Origin: Muribaculaceae bacterium Isolate-013 (NCI) | Lineage (GTDB): Bacteria; Bacteroidota; Bacteroidia; Bacteroidales; Muribaculaceae | Direction of reading: 5' to 3' | Assembly: GCA_004102785.1 (NCBI GenBank) | Contig: SCEJ01000032.1 | Coordinates: 1-36,122, forward strand | Length of the DNA stretch: 36,122 bases | Shown: positions 15,479 through 23,200 of the stretch, piece by piece | How the letters are laid out: the number at the start of each line of letters is the position of its first letter | How positions within the stretch are numbered: the stretch's first letter is position 1 | The notes under the pieces: model-generated | What the model was told of the DNA's origin: nothing | The model's database searches: none | Seen by the model: only the letters and a program-made list of their open reading frames with translations | Position numbers and translations under genes: made by a program

Positions 15479-16023
15479 AAGATTTTCTGAAGATACTCTT
15501 GGTTGTAGTCGCAAGTCTTGTGGCAGGCGCGTATCTCCACAAGTGCCAATCGCCTCCGGGCGACATCCCAGGCCGAGAGGATTGTGTGATGGATACAGTC
15601 AAGGTATATGATACCATTTCCTACATCGAGCCTGCGCCGGTGTCAACAACTCCGATAGGCTTTATCAACGTGACTATTCCGGCTCCTGCTATCCCCAGTG
15701 CGAACCTTGACAGTCTGCCCGACATAAGAGCGGACACCGCAGAACTGGCAAGCGCAGACGTTGACGCGACAGCCCCCGACAGCCTGACATTACAGCTGCC
15801 AATCACGCAGAACGTCTATGAAGGAGAGGACTACAAGGCATACGTCAGCGGTATGTATCCGAGCCTTGACAGCCTGTTCGTATATCCCCGGCGCGAGATA
15901 GTGACAATTAAGAAGCCACCCAAGAGATGGCATATAGGACCGACTGTCGGTTTTGGCTATACTCCACACGGCTTTGAACCATTTATAGGGGTCAGTCTGA
16001 CCTTTTCAATCATTGAATTATAA
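15475..16023 (+). CDS. DUF6808-type membrane-anchored phage protein
   Basis: The 182-residue product has an N-terminal membrane anchor (FLKILLVVVASLVAGAYL) with a basic start and a Cys soon after. A Pro/Ala/Ser/Asp-rich spacer runs to about residue 105. The C-terminal domain reads VYEGEDYKAYVSGMYPSLDS and ends with alternating beta residues (WHIGPTVGFGYTPHGFEPFI). This architecture is common in Bacteroidales phage lysis blocks and I place it in DUF6808. The anchor, a spacer long enough to cross the periplasm and a position right after the amidase suggest a spanin-like role at the outer membrane, but this is inference. Confidence 0.65.
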   Translation: MKDFLKILLVVVASLVAGAYLHKCQSPPGDIPGREDCVMDTVKVYDTISYIEPAPVSTTPIGFINVTIPAPAIPSANLDSLPDIRADTAELASADVDATAPDSLTLQLPITQNVYEGEDYKAYVSGMYPSLDSLFVYPRREIVTIKKPPKRWHIGPTVGFGYTPHGFEPFIGVSLTFSIIEL

Positions 16024-16568
16024 TGGAAACGATTACAATACAAATATTTCAAGACGATGTGTATGAAGAGGTAGCCAAAGCCACAGACTACACAGGGTCA
16101 AAACTGATAGACGGCGATGATGGCGCGCGCGACCGCATACTTGCGGCAGATGATGATCTTGCCGAACTCAGCAGATTTTGGGAAGAATCGGTGCTTGCCA
16201 CCAATGAAAACCTCAAAGAGATGCTGGTATCGGGCAAGACAAAACGAATAACCGCCACGCTCAATCCAATCTACCCAGTGCAGGGAACAACCAGTGAGCC
16301 AGCCACACAAGCAGGCATAGTCATTCCGGTAATCGGGAAGATAGGCTATGAAGCCGTCATCGAAGTAAGCAAATCGTTTGACAAGGTTCTGACGGCAAGC
16401 GTACAATCAACCCTGCGCAGCTTCTTCATTGCTTCAATCATCGGACAATGGTTCAAGTTTGCCAATAAGGGAGAAGCTAAAGACTACTTCACGCAGGCGG
16501 CCGACATGATGGAGACCGCCGAGCGACTGTTGTACAGCCGCAGGAAGCCGACACGTCCAACAGACTAA
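16023..16568 (+). CDS. Tandem paralogue 1 of 3, C-terminal RPT-D tag
   Basis: The 181-residue soluble product is of unknown function. It aligns by eye with the next two genes. They share a central beta strand (here IEVSKSFDKVLTASV), a helical segment with aromatic residues (FFIASIIGQWFKFANKGEAK) and a helical end. The C-terminus is RRKPTRPTD, nearly the same as in the next gene. The start ATG overlaps the preceding stop by one base. It lies between lysis genes and a terminator in the late block, which suggests a virion or assembly protein made late. Confidence 0.6.
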   Translation: METITIQIFQDDVYEEVAKATDYTGSKLIDGDDGARDRILAADDDLAELSRFWEESVLATNENLKEMLVSGKTKRITATLNPIYPVQGTTSEPATQAGIVIPVIGKIGYEAVIEVSKSFDKVLTASVQSTLRSFFIASIIGQWFKFANKGEAKDYFTQAADMMETAERLLYSRRKPTRPTD

Positions 16569-16592
16569 CAATAATCTAAATAATATCAAACT

Positions 16593-17102
16593 ATGCCAGA
16601 CCCTACATTAGGAGCAAAGAAACCAGTGACAGCCACAATCAAAATATCGTGGCTGCTCTATGACATCATGAATGAGACGTTCCTGCGCGGACGTACCATT
16701 CAGAATAAGGAGAATCACAAAGAGGTAGCAAGTATGTTCGCCTCCGAGGACGAGGAGAACCGCGAGAAAATACTGCGTTCCGTCAAGCGAGCCTTTGCCG
16801 AGGTGCAGACTGAACTCGGAGAGTATCTCAACGAGAACGGCACAACCACGGATAACAGTCACTATGACGGAAGCCATGACCTTATCCTCAACCTCACTAT
16901 GCCGAGCAACTTCAACGAAGCGGCTACGACAGGCGTAGGCGAGGCTGTCCATGCCTATCTCGCCAACTCGGCCATCGCCGATTGGTATATGGTGACCAAC
17001 AAGGCTGACGCGGAACAATACTACACCCTCGCCAACAAGAATATGGAGTTAATCCGTCAGACCGTGAGCAAGCGTAGCCGTCCGACACGTCCAACAGACT
17101 AA
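16593..17102 (+). CDS. Tandem paralogue 2 of 3, C-terminal RPT-D tag
   Basis: The 169-residue product of unknown function shares the order LTMPSNFNEAATTG, AIADWYMVTNKADAEQYY and a final helix with its two neighbours. It ends KRSRPTRPTD, so the last seven residues RPTRPTD match paralogue 1 apart from one position. An N-terminal segment (ISWLLYDIMNETFLRGRTIQ) corresponds to LLYDIKNYAYIEGSVMD in paralogue 3. It follows paralogue 1 by 24 bp. Gene duplication is the simplest origin. Confidence 0.6.
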   Translation: MPDPTLGAKKPVTATIKISWLLYDIMNETFLRGRTIQNKENHKEVASMFASEDEENREKILRSVKRAFAEVQTELGEYLNENGTTTDNSHYDGSHDLILNLTMPSNFNEAATTGVGEAVHAYLANSAIADWYMVTNKADAEQYYTLANKNMELIRQTVSKRSRPTRPTD

Positions 17103-17113
17103 CCCAACAGCCC

Positions 17114-17638
17114 ATGAGTTGCTTTTTGGAGGAAAAGGACGGCTCGCTGAATGCCGTGTTGGGATTCAAGCGCGACCAACTGCTGTATGACATAAAGAAC
17201 TATGCCTACATAGAGGGTAGCGTGATGGACACGGAAAGCAACCACAACCGCCACATGGTGCAGGATGTAGGCGAAGAGGGTAATGTGGACCGTGTGACCA
17301 GAGTGCTGAACCTGACTGTTGCGAAATGCAGGGAACTCTTGTATCCATACACCAAGAACGAGCTGCACCGCACGGAACTGAACGACACCCTGCGAGAGCC
17401 GAAAGTATATGGAATAGTGTTGAGTGTTCCTACAGATTTCTCGCAGACCACGCTCTACCTGCTTGAGAACCTCATACACGAATATCTTGTGTGCAAGGCT
17501 GTGTCGGATTGGTTGAGCATAACCAATCCAGCAAAGGCGCAGGTGTGGGAGGCGAAAGCAGAGGACGCAGAGAGCGAGATACGGGCAAATCTGCACGCAA
17601 GGATAGCAAGGACACGCCGACGACTCCACCCATTTTAA
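17114..17638 (+). CDS. Tandem paralogue 3 of 3, no tag
   Basis: The 174-residue product follows the same plan: DQLLYDIKNYAYIEG near the start, LSVPTDFSQTTLYLLEN in the middle, then AVSDWLSITNPAKAQVWEAK and a final helix. Instead of the RPTD tag it ends with a basic run, ARTRRRLHPF. It is the last gene of the rightward late block; a strong terminator follows 18 bp later. Function is unknown. The trio may form hetero-oligomers, for example in a tail or neck ring, but nothing in the sequence proves that. Confidence 0.6.
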   Translation: MSCFLEEKDGSLNAVLGFKRDQLLYDIKNYAYIEGSVMDTESNHNRHMVQDVGEEGNVDRVTRVLNLTVAKCRELLYPYTKNELHRTELNDTLREPKVYGIVLSVPTDFSQTTLYLLENLIHEYLVCKAVSDWLSITNPAKAQVWEAKAEDAESEIRANLHARIARTRRRLHPF

Positions 17639-17655
17639 GGTTGCCATATTAAAGC

Positions 17656-17697
17656 GAAAGACCGCTGTGCATCACGCATGGCGGCCTTTCTTTTTTT
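17656..17697 (+). terminator. Rho-independent terminator ending the late block
   Basis: GAAAG-CCGC pairs with GCGG-CTTTC across one A/C mismatch, with further pairing inside, followed by TTTCTTTTTTT. It lies between the convergent genes ending at 17638 (+) and 17719 (-). Confidence 0.85.
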
Positions 17698-17718
17698 ACA
17701 ATAGAAATAGTACATGAG

Positions 17719-20400
17719 TTATCTCGGTTGATTAGTGAGGCGTGGCGTGAACTGGACTGACGCGCCAAAGATACTTTCATCGGCACCAAGTGTAGCCACT
17801 CCTGCTATTCGGAAATATTTGTAAGGTGTTCCTCGGAAACCTCGTAAGAAATGGTCTTTGCTTGACCATACCAAATGCCAATTAACCAAATCGCGTGAGC
17901 CATATAGCGCAGTTGCCACATTCCCATTACGGAAGAATCCTCGCTGAATGATGTTGTCAATAGTCTTGTGGATATTGATTGTGTCAAGTTTTAGAGGCCG
18001 TGTAACAAACATACTCTTGACTTGCTTGGCTTCGGTCTCGGAGAAATTAACTATGTTGTTATTGTTATCAACAGCCAGTGCTTCGGGATAGGAGTTGAGA
18101 TGAGAGGCAATATTAGAAAATGTCATGCCCCACAGTTTTGATTTCAGCGAGAATACATAGGCGTAGGTAATGCCCGGCGCATAGACTATGACACGCTGGT
18201 GGACATAGTCGTAAATCATACGACATTGTTTCAGGAACTCTGTAAACGGAAGCGTAGGCAGGCATTTGTCATTAACCGGAGAATGCCCTAACATATCGTG
18301 CAGTTTACTGAAACCAGGCAAGTCAAGAGCATTAAAAGGATATTCCGAATTAATTGCTTCAGAAATACATTGTGTCTGAGAACCCGATATGAGCATGATT
18401 CCTCGATCCGTGGGGAACAACACTGCACTATCCAGTTGGGTAATGCCATCGGCATTTATACAGACATCACGTGTGATAGGTTGCCGCGCCGAATATGTGC
18501 CAGTAGCCGACACTTCCAACGCCCATACGCCCTCAGATGTGAAAGCATAAAGAGGGAACTGACCAAACTGCCCCTCGGAAAGAGCCTTTGCAGCCGAACA
18601 AATGCCTTTTATTTCCCCAGTTCCAACCGTGTTTATGCCGAGAACCGGGAACACAAAAGGATTGTTGACCTCGGAGGTGTAAATCTTATTTGGAATATCA
18701 ATCGTGCGGTCTGCGTTTGAACTTGCAGATGGCATACTGCCGCTCATTCCGGGATTATCCCAACCTGCAAAGTAGAAAGCACCATTGAGGAAACCATGCT
18801 GCTCCAGTTGAACCTCATAGCAGGAGGGAAAACCATACCAAGAGACAATGACCGCCTTGTAGGCATTGACATTTGGATAGTATAAGAAAATGAATGGAGC
18901 GTCAAGACTTGCCATTTGACAACTCTCTCCTTGTACAATGATATCCTTTCCGTCTTGCTTTATAAAGAAATAGACTCCGACACTGGCTTTGTTATCTAAA
19001 TAAGTCGGTGGCACATCTGCCCAGTTGGCTACATATCCGTCGGTATGGCACATCAAGGCTCCCGAATTGTATTCTGCATAGAGACGTTTAGATATATTAC
19101 TCAGATTGAGGCGCGAATTGTATGTAAAGCAGTATCGTGGTATGAGAGTATCATGGCTGTCGTAATCATCAGTCATAACTTCTCGTGTCACCAATGATTG
19201 TAGATAATCTTCTTCAACGGTCAGTTTTGTACGCGTAGTGGAAAGTTGCTCTACCTTAATACTCTCAAGCAGATAGAACTGAGATGTTGAGCGAATATCT
19301 TCTTTGACAGCATCAACGCTTCGGCGAGGAATCATCAAACGCCCCATCGGATATGAAAGATTAGTGGGGTTGAACGTGAAGGCGTAAAGTTTGTTGAACG
19401 TGTTGCGCTGATAACGCAGAGGATATGTTGCTGTAGAGGCCGCCTGATTGGTATGCTTGCACACACAATAGGAATTATATCCCTCGGACTTGGCGAACTT
19501 GGTACACTTGCCGTTCTGGTCGTAAGTGTAAATCGGTTTAGAAATAAAGACATCTACCGAGCGCACAATATCTTTCCAGTTATTGAGCATATCAAGCCTC
19601 GATTGAAGAATCACGGCATAATCAAGGGTATGCACCATTGCGCAGACACGAAGCTGCGCATCGGTGTATTTACCTTTGCCAGTGATGTGAGACCAAAACA
19701 CCTGCGGAGTAAGGTCAGATGATGCTATCATGAGAACCGGCGAAGAGTGCATTGTGAGCGAACCATCGTAGAGACGGTAGGCGTAGCGGACGAAGAAAGG
19801 AAAGATGAACTTGCCCTTATTGGTGGACTCATCAGCAATAAACTTATTGATATGTGCAAGCACTTGGTCTGTTATCCGAGTCTTGTTGTTATCTGAAAAC
19901 TCGTTCCAAATGCTACCCTCATTGATGGAGTCAAAGGAAATGGAAAATTCATCAGTCCTCACCATCTCGCCCTGCAATCCAAACGAGATAGGACATTCGG
20001 GTATCTTACCGCCCAAATAGAGATAGCCAGTTGCGCCACCTTTCCAAAGATAGTATTGCATGCCATCATCAGTAAGGAATATCAGTGTGTTGCCGACTGA
20101 TGTAACCTTTATATACTTTGATATTGTTCCGATGGTTGTCAGTGTGTCCGGGGTCTCTTTATCATACCAACTAAAAGAGTTTGAATTTTGGACGATATAA
20201 TGTGTATATCCCGAATTTTTATGGATATACACGCAATTACCGATAGTTGCAGATGTCTGTCCTTCAATTTTCGGAGGCAGGACCGGTTTCAATGCTCCAT
20301 CTTCCGGCACAAGATTTATGGCTACTGCAAGTTCGCCGTCCTGACATTCGTAGTCGGACGGCTGTGCGGAGTAGCCATTGTACTTTATTTCTTTGTTCAT
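17719..20400 (-). CDS. Tail hub / stabilisation-like virion protein
   Basis: The 893-residue product is almost entirely beta-rich with repeated short strands, consistent with a large propeller-like fold. An N-terminal tail (MNKEIKYNGYSAQPSDYECQ) leads into VEDGALKPV-like strands. Near residue 650 comes a stretch typical of podovirus hub or stabilisation proteins of the P22 gp10 kind (QPITRDVCINADGITQLDS, then FPTDRGIMLISG). I infer a tail-hub role from this and from size. It is read against the other late genes, together with the small gene that overlaps its start by 4 bp, from a promoter at 20774-20781. It could instead be a fibre or base-plate protein. Confidence 0.6.
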   Translation of the reverse strand: MNKEIKYNGYSAQPSDYECQDGELAVAINLVPEDGALKPVLPPKIEGQTSATIGNCVYIHKNSGYTHYIVQNSNSFSWYDKETPDTLTTIGTISKYIKVTSVGNTLIFLTDDGMQYYLWKGGATGYLYLGGKIPECPISFGLQGEMVRTDEFSISFDSINEGSIWNEFSDNNKTRITDQVLAHINKFIADESTNKGKFIFPFFVRYAYRLYDGSLTMHSSPVLMIASSDLTPQVFWSHITGKGKYTDAQLRVCAMVHTLDYAVILQSRLDMLNNWKDIVRSVDVFISKPIYTYDQNGKCTKFAKSEGYNSYCVCKHTNQAASTATYPLRYQRNTFNKLYAFTFNPTNLSYPMGRLMIPRRSVDAVKEDIRSTSQFYLLESIKVEQLSTTRTKLTVEEDYLQSLVTREVMTDDYDSHDTLIPRYCFTYNSRLNLSNISKRLYAEYNSGALMCHTDGYVANWADVPPTYLDNKASVGVYFFIKQDGKDIIVQGESCQMASLDAPFIFLYYPNVNAYKAVIVSWYGFPSCYEVQLEQHGFLNGAFYFAGWDNPGMSGSMPSASSNADRTIDIPNKIYTSEVNNPFVFPVLGINTVGTGEIKGICSAAKALSEGQFGQFPLYAFTSEGVWALEVSATGTYSARQPITRDVCINADGITQLDSAVLFPTDRGIMLISGSQTQCISEAINSEYPFNALDLPGFSKLHDMLGHSPVNDKCLPTLPFTEFLKQCRMIYDYVHQRVIVYAPGITYAYVFSLKSKLWGMTFSNIASHLNSYPEALAVDNNNNIVNFSETEAKQVKSMFVTRPLKLDTINIHKTIDNIIQRGFFRNGNVATALYGSRDLVNWHLVWSSKDHFLRGFRGTPYKYFRIAGVATLGADESIFGASVQFTPRLTNQPR

Positions 20401-20768
20401 AGCGGAAGCGCAGTTATGATTGGGAGATATGTTGTATCACCACGAACGAAAGCCTCGCCAACCATGTAGGCGACTTGTTCAGCCTTCACTCCGACTGAAT
20501 CAAGCAGGGCCCGACATAGGCGCACGGAGTATGCGCAGTAGTTGTTGCTCCCTCTTTTGGTGGGATAGCACTGTGCCTCATGGCGACCGATGTTGTTGAC
20601 TCGGTGGACAGCATGCAAAAGATACTCGCCGTTGCTCACGGCTATGTTGATTGAATCACCCGGACGCAGGGTGAGGATACGCGCCACTTTTGCCGTAATG
20701 CGGATAGTTCCTCTTTTACGGCTGAATGAGATATCGGGTCGGCGCGTATGTTCCAATAGTTTAATCAT
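20397..20768 (-). CDS. Small virion-associated hypothetical protein, probably leaderless
   Basis: The product has 123 residues from the ATG at 20768. The frame is open upstream to 20948, but that part overlaps the promoter and the methyltransferase remnant. An N-terminal half of short beta segments (RGTIRITAKVARILTLRPGD) resembles a small barrel. The C-terminal half is helical (SVRLCRALLDSVGVKAEQVA). It overlaps the tail-hub-like gene by 4 bp, so the two are probably made in fixed ratio and may act together. The family is not recognised. The promoter -7 box ends only 5 nt before the ATG, so the mRNA would start at or next to the start codon. Confidence 0.65.
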   Translation of the reverse strand: MIKLLEHTRRPDISFSRKRGTIRITAKVARILTLRPGDSINIAVSNGEYLLHAVHRVNNIGRHEAQCYPTKRGSNNYCAYSVRLCRALLDSVGVKAEQVAYMVGEAFVRGDTTYLPIITALPL

Positions 20769-20773
20769 GGGGG

Positions 20774-20781
20774 CAAAGATA
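20774..20781 (-). promoter_or_regulatory. Bacteroidetes-type -7 promoter, leftward
   Basis: On the minus strand the box reads TATCTTTG, a full match to TAnnTTTG. The spacer to the ATG is CCCCC, so the expected start point coincides with the ATG. It would drive the small gene at 20768 and the tail-hub-like gene. Confidence 0.6.
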
Positions 20782-20811
20782 CTGGGGTTTGGTTGTGATA
20801 TTGTTTTAAGT

Positions 20812-21147
20812 TTAGAAAAGCGAGAGTTGCTGAACGTCCGGGATTTCTTGGCTATGCGCGGTCGGCGCACCATATTCTCGTGCCGTCTCGCAGAACATTT
20901 TGCGGAAGATATGATAGAGGCAGGCGACAACGATAGAGTTTCCTGCAAGTTTATAGAGTTGTGAATTGGATATGCCTGCGTTGAGCAATCGGTTTATATG
21001 GTGTTCGGGTACGTCCATAAGCCGGAAACATTCGCGCGGAGTAAGTTTGCGTATCCAGTATTCGATGACGGCAAAGTTATTGTCCTGCCACTTTGATGTA
21101 GTCATAGCCGGGGCAATATCAAAGAAACCGCCTTTGGCGTATCCGTG
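20812..21147 (-). pseudogene. DNA cytosine-5 methyltransferase, C-terminal remnant
   Basis: About 111 in-frame residues remain. They hold the final motifs of a C5 methyltransferase: an AP(A/T)-MTTSKWQDNNF segment, then RKLTPRECFRLMDV (motif IX type) and SNSQLYKLAGNSIVV (motif X), ending QQLSLF. The catalytic PCQ loop, the cofactor motifs and the recognition domain are all absent. The frame begins abruptly at about 21147, where it meets the start of an unrelated gene in another frame. The only internal start is the ATG at 21105, giving 97 residues that cannot methylate DNA. It is a deletion remnant, possibly of a phage self-protection enzyme. Confidence 0.85.
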
Positions 21148-21220
21148 ACCACGCTGATATTTTCATGAGTGCGAAGTTGGGGAAGTTATGCCCATCAACG
21201 TCAACTATACCTATGTTCAT
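21119..21220 (-). pseudogene. 5' fragment of a phage radical-SAM-like gene
   Basis: From the ATG at 21220 the frame reads MNIGIVDVDGHNFPNFALMK and then ISAW. This opening is familiar from Bacteroidales phage proteins annotated as radical SAM or B12-binding-like. After about 24 residues the sequence crosses into methyltransferase DNA out of frame and ends at a TGA at 21119-21121 (33 residues in all). The ATG overlaps the stop of the gene upstream, the typical operon coupling, so the 5' end is original. Family naming is from memory of the motif. Confidence 0.6.
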
Positions 21221-21423
21221 GTGATAATGAATTGAATATTAAAATTAAACTCCCGGCAGAGCCGGACTACTTGAATGTGTTTGTATGGCTCTTCGCCATA
21301 GGGAATGAAGATGACACGCTGTTTGGTGTCAGCCTCAATTCCTTTATGGCGCAGCTTATAGAGCAGGTTGGCACAGCGTTTCTTTGCCTTGCAAAGCGCC
21401 GCGGGCGATAAGGGGAATCTCAT
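21217..21423 (-). CDS. Small hypothetical phage protein
   Basis: The product has 68 residues from the ATG at 21423, starting MRFPLSPAALCKAKKRCANL. It is basic in its first half (KAKKRC, YKLRHKG) with a beta-like second half (RVIFIPYGEEPYKHIQ). It overlaps the 3' end of the gene upstream by about 70 bp in another frame. Its stop overlaps the ATG of the truncated gene downstream (ATGA). The frame is open further up to 21495, but that part is the shadow of the upstream gene. Function is unknown. Confidence 0.6.
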   Translation of the reverse strand: MRFPLSPAALCKAKKRCANLLYKLRHKGIEADTKQRVIFIPYGEEPYKHIQVVRLCREFNFNIQFIIT

Positions 21424-21613
21424 AAGCAGGATAGCGATTAACCGAGGCACTGCGCTGAATGAGAGAGCCATCAGCGACCAAAGAGTCGAGTGCATGGCCG
21501 ACCATAGAGTTTATCTCATTGCGGAGCGCGTAATCGGGCGCGATGTGTTTATGCCTCTTGTCTGCGATTATTTCCTTGACAAGAACGAGTGCGAGTTGTT
21601 TTGCGATAGTCAT
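21356..21613 (-). CDS. Small hypothetical protein, possible winged-helix
   Basis: The product has 85 residues and starts MTIAKQLALVLVKEIIADKR. Helix-rich sequence continues to HALDSLVADGSLIQRSASVN, followed by a short beta hairpin (RYPAYEIPL), an order compatible with a small winged-helix DNA-binding fold. It lies 2 bp after the gene upstream and overlaps the next gene. No family is recognised; a regulatory role is only a guess. Confidence 0.55.
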   Translation of the reverse strand: MTIAKQLALVLVKEIIADKRHKHIAPDYALRNEINSMVGHALDSLVADGSLIQRSASVNRYPAYEIPLIARGALQGKETLCQPAL

Positions 21614-21615
21614 GG

Positions 21616-21897
21616 CTATTTAGATGTGTGGAGGGTTTCACGTTTGAGTATGAGGTAAGCTGCGAAACTATCTTCGCCTGCGCAGGTTGCTATTTCCCAA
21701 CCATCAGCACCCAGCTTGCAGAGTTCGGCGATGCACTCGTCCATTTTGCTGTATGAGTAGCGGTAGCGCATATACTCGCAGGTTATGTGATAATCTCCGT
21801 GCCTTTTGCGCTCAATGCGATTGATGAGCAGGACAATAATAGTGATTATTACTGCCGAAATGATTACGGAAGCGAAGTGTACAAGTAATTCAATCAT
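21616..21897 (-). CDS. Single-pass membrane protein
   Basis: The product has 93 residues from the ATG at 21897. A Shine-Dalgarno-like AAAGGAG sits just upstream, which decides this start over the open frame extending to 22032. Residues 2-25 form a membrane helix (SVIISAVIITIIVLLIN) followed by basic residues. The soluble part (CIAELCKLGADGWEIAT) resembles small DUF4177-type domains found in phage and host proteins. It overlaps the upstream gene by 8 bp. Role is unknown. Confidence 0.65.
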   Translation of the reverse strand: MIELLVHFASVIISAVIITIIVLLINRIERKRHGDYHITCEYMRYRYSYSKMDECIAELCKLGADGWEIATCAGEDSFAAYLILKRETLHTSK

Positions 21898-22273
21898 TGT
21901 TATCTCCTTTCTCATCAATCTTGGTAAGCAGGGCATCGGCGTAACCCATTGCGTTACGAGCAACAATCTCGAAAAGCTTGGGATACGGGGGATTTTGTGC
22001 CACATCAATGTAAGCCTGCATAGTTCGTTCATTGCTCAATATCCCCTGCATGGCTGCTGTGGCAACTCTCAACCGGTCCTCACGCTGACAAGTGATATAT
22101 CCATAACCAGTGCCTTCAAGTTGCTCCTTGATATGTTCGGCACGTTGTTTGGCGGCTCGGCGGTCTATGCGAGTGAGCCGGGCGACACACTCCTTACAGC
22201 GGTGCTTGTAGGATTTTGACATTTCGTGCTGTTCTTTCCACTGACCGCAAATTCCGCATTGCTGTTTGCTCAT
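21890..22273 (-). CDS. Zinc-ribbon-like hypothetical protein
   Basis: The product has 127 residues. An N-terminal pair of CxxC motifs (CGIC at 6-9 and CKEC at 26-29) within a basic segment suggests a small zinc-binding domain. The remainder is helical, with the segment NPPYPKLFEIVARNAMGYAD near the end. Its ATG overlaps the stop of the lipoprotein gene upstream. It could bind nucleic acid or act as a small regulator, but I know no assigned function. Confidence 0.65.
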   Translation of the reverse strand: MSKQQCGICGQWKEQHEMSKSYKHRCKECVARLTRIDRRAAKQRAEHIKEQLEGTGYGYITCQREDRLRVATAAMQGILSNERTMQAYIDVAQNPPYPKLFEIVARNAMGYADALLTKIDEKGDNND

Positions 22274-22509
22274 TCCTCACCTCCTTCCTTATGGCACGGG
22301 CAGTCGGGGTCGTGGGTGATGGATACCGATGACATTCTGCCTCCCGTATCATACTTGATATAATAATGACCGTCAAAATAGATTCGACTCATGCAATGGT
22401 GGTTGCGTGGTATTTGAGGTGCAGGCTGTGTTTGTGTTTTTGAGTCTGCGCATCCGCTCAGGCACACGGCGCAGAGGACGGCGGCGAGGATGGTTGTAAG
22501 GTGTTTCAT
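22270..22509 (-). CDS. Small lipoprotein
   Basis: The product has 79 residues with a lipoprotein signal peptide: a Lys start, a hydrophobic core (ILAAVLCAVCLSG) and a lipobox LSGC with Cys20 as the lipidation site. The mature part contains paired His and Cys residues (NHHC, DPDCPCH). It would sit in the envelope after export. Overlaps of 4 bp at both ends place it firmly in the operon. Early-operon lipoproteins may act in exclusion of other phages, but that is inference. Confidence 0.75.
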   Translation of the reverse strand: MKHLTTILAAVLCAVCLSGCADSKTQTQPAPQIPRNHHCMSRIYFDGHYYIKYDTGGRMSSVSITHDPDCPCHKEGGEE

Positions 22510-22730
22510 ATTGATTTGGATATTCGGTTAAACAATTCATTCAACTCTTGCCATCCCTCGCTTTTGCTCACCTTGCGCCAACTGCGATACTTCTTACGCC
22601 ATTCACAAGGGAGTTTCGCTCGTTTGGCGGCAGTCATTAGCTGTGCCCCAGTGTAGGGGAAATCAAGTCTGCTCAACTCTTGATACTCGACTTTGGCTTT
22701 GAGTATCTTCATTGCTATTCTTGCTTTCAT
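22506..22730 (-). CDS. Small basic hypothetical protein
   Basis: The product has 74 residues and is rich in Lys, Arg and Trp, with a central stretch AAKRAKLPCEWRKKYRSWRK. It is probably helical and may bind nucleic acid. It overlaps genes on both sides by 4 bp. No family is recognised. Confidence 0.6.
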   Translation of the reverse strand: MKARIAMKILKAKVEYQELSRLDFPYTGAQLMTAAKRAKLPCEWRKKYRSWRKVSKSEGWQELNELFNRISKSI

Positions 22731-22807
22731 TTCTTCTTCGGTTTAATGGTGATGGAGACTTCGAGAGGTTTGGACTCCCATGTGCCTCGGAATTTAATTG
22801 TTCTCAT
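22727..22807 (-). CDS. Very small coupled gene (26 residues)
   Basis: From the ATG at 22807 the frame reads MRTIKFRGTWESKPLEVSIT and ends IKPKKK at a TGA at 22727-22729. Both its start and its stop form ATGA overlaps with the neighbouring genes, which is the strongest evidence that it is real. It is a short beta-like, basic peptide of unknown role. Confidence 0.65.
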   Translation of the reverse strand: MRTIKFRGTWESKPLEVSITIKPKKK

Positions 22808-23181
22808 TTCTCGTTGATTTTGTCAAGAAGTTCCTGCGCTTCGCTCCGTGCGAAGTCCTTGTCATCTTCATAAGGGAATTCCTTGATGAGACAGTAACAG
22901 ATGCTCTCAATGTGTTCGCCTGCATAGGTGGACTTGCGCACATAGACTTTCATGAACACCCGGCAAGTGGAGTTGCTATCGTCCTCCTCAATCTCAAAGT
23001 GGCGGTCATACTTTGAGGAGTTCTCAATGCGGTCCAGTGAACGAGAGAGTTTGTCTCGCTCATCCTTGGTCTTGTTGAGGAGGTTCTGACGGCGAGTGCT
23101 GATGACAGCAGAGCGACCGAACAGGAACGCGAAGATTGCCAAGAGGCAGATTGCTGTTGTTGTTACGATTGTCATTGTCAT
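22804..23181 (-). CDS. Membrane-anchored hypothetical protein
   Basis: The product has 125 residues. An N-terminal membrane helix (IVTTTAICLLAIFAFLFG) leads to a basic coiled-coil-like part (LLNKTKDERDKLSRSLDRIE) and a mixed C-terminal domain with acidic residues. A second Met at residue 3 is an equal start candidate. It follows the helicase loader gene by 19 bp and overlaps the 26-residue gene. Function is unknown. Confidence 0.65.
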   Translation of the reverse strand: MTMTIVTTTAICLLAIFAFLFGRSAVISTRRQNLLNKTKDERDKLSRSLDRIENSSKYDRHFEIEEDDSNSTCRVFMKVYVRKSTYAGEHIESICYCLIKEFPYEDDKDFARSEAQELLDKINEK

Positions 23182-23200
23182 TTTGATTTCTGATTGATTG

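Noticed and set aside
21072-21079. Minus-strand TAACTTTG box inside the methyltransferase remnant
   Set aside because: It lies about 300 bp from the next start, while a better box sits right before the gene at 20768.
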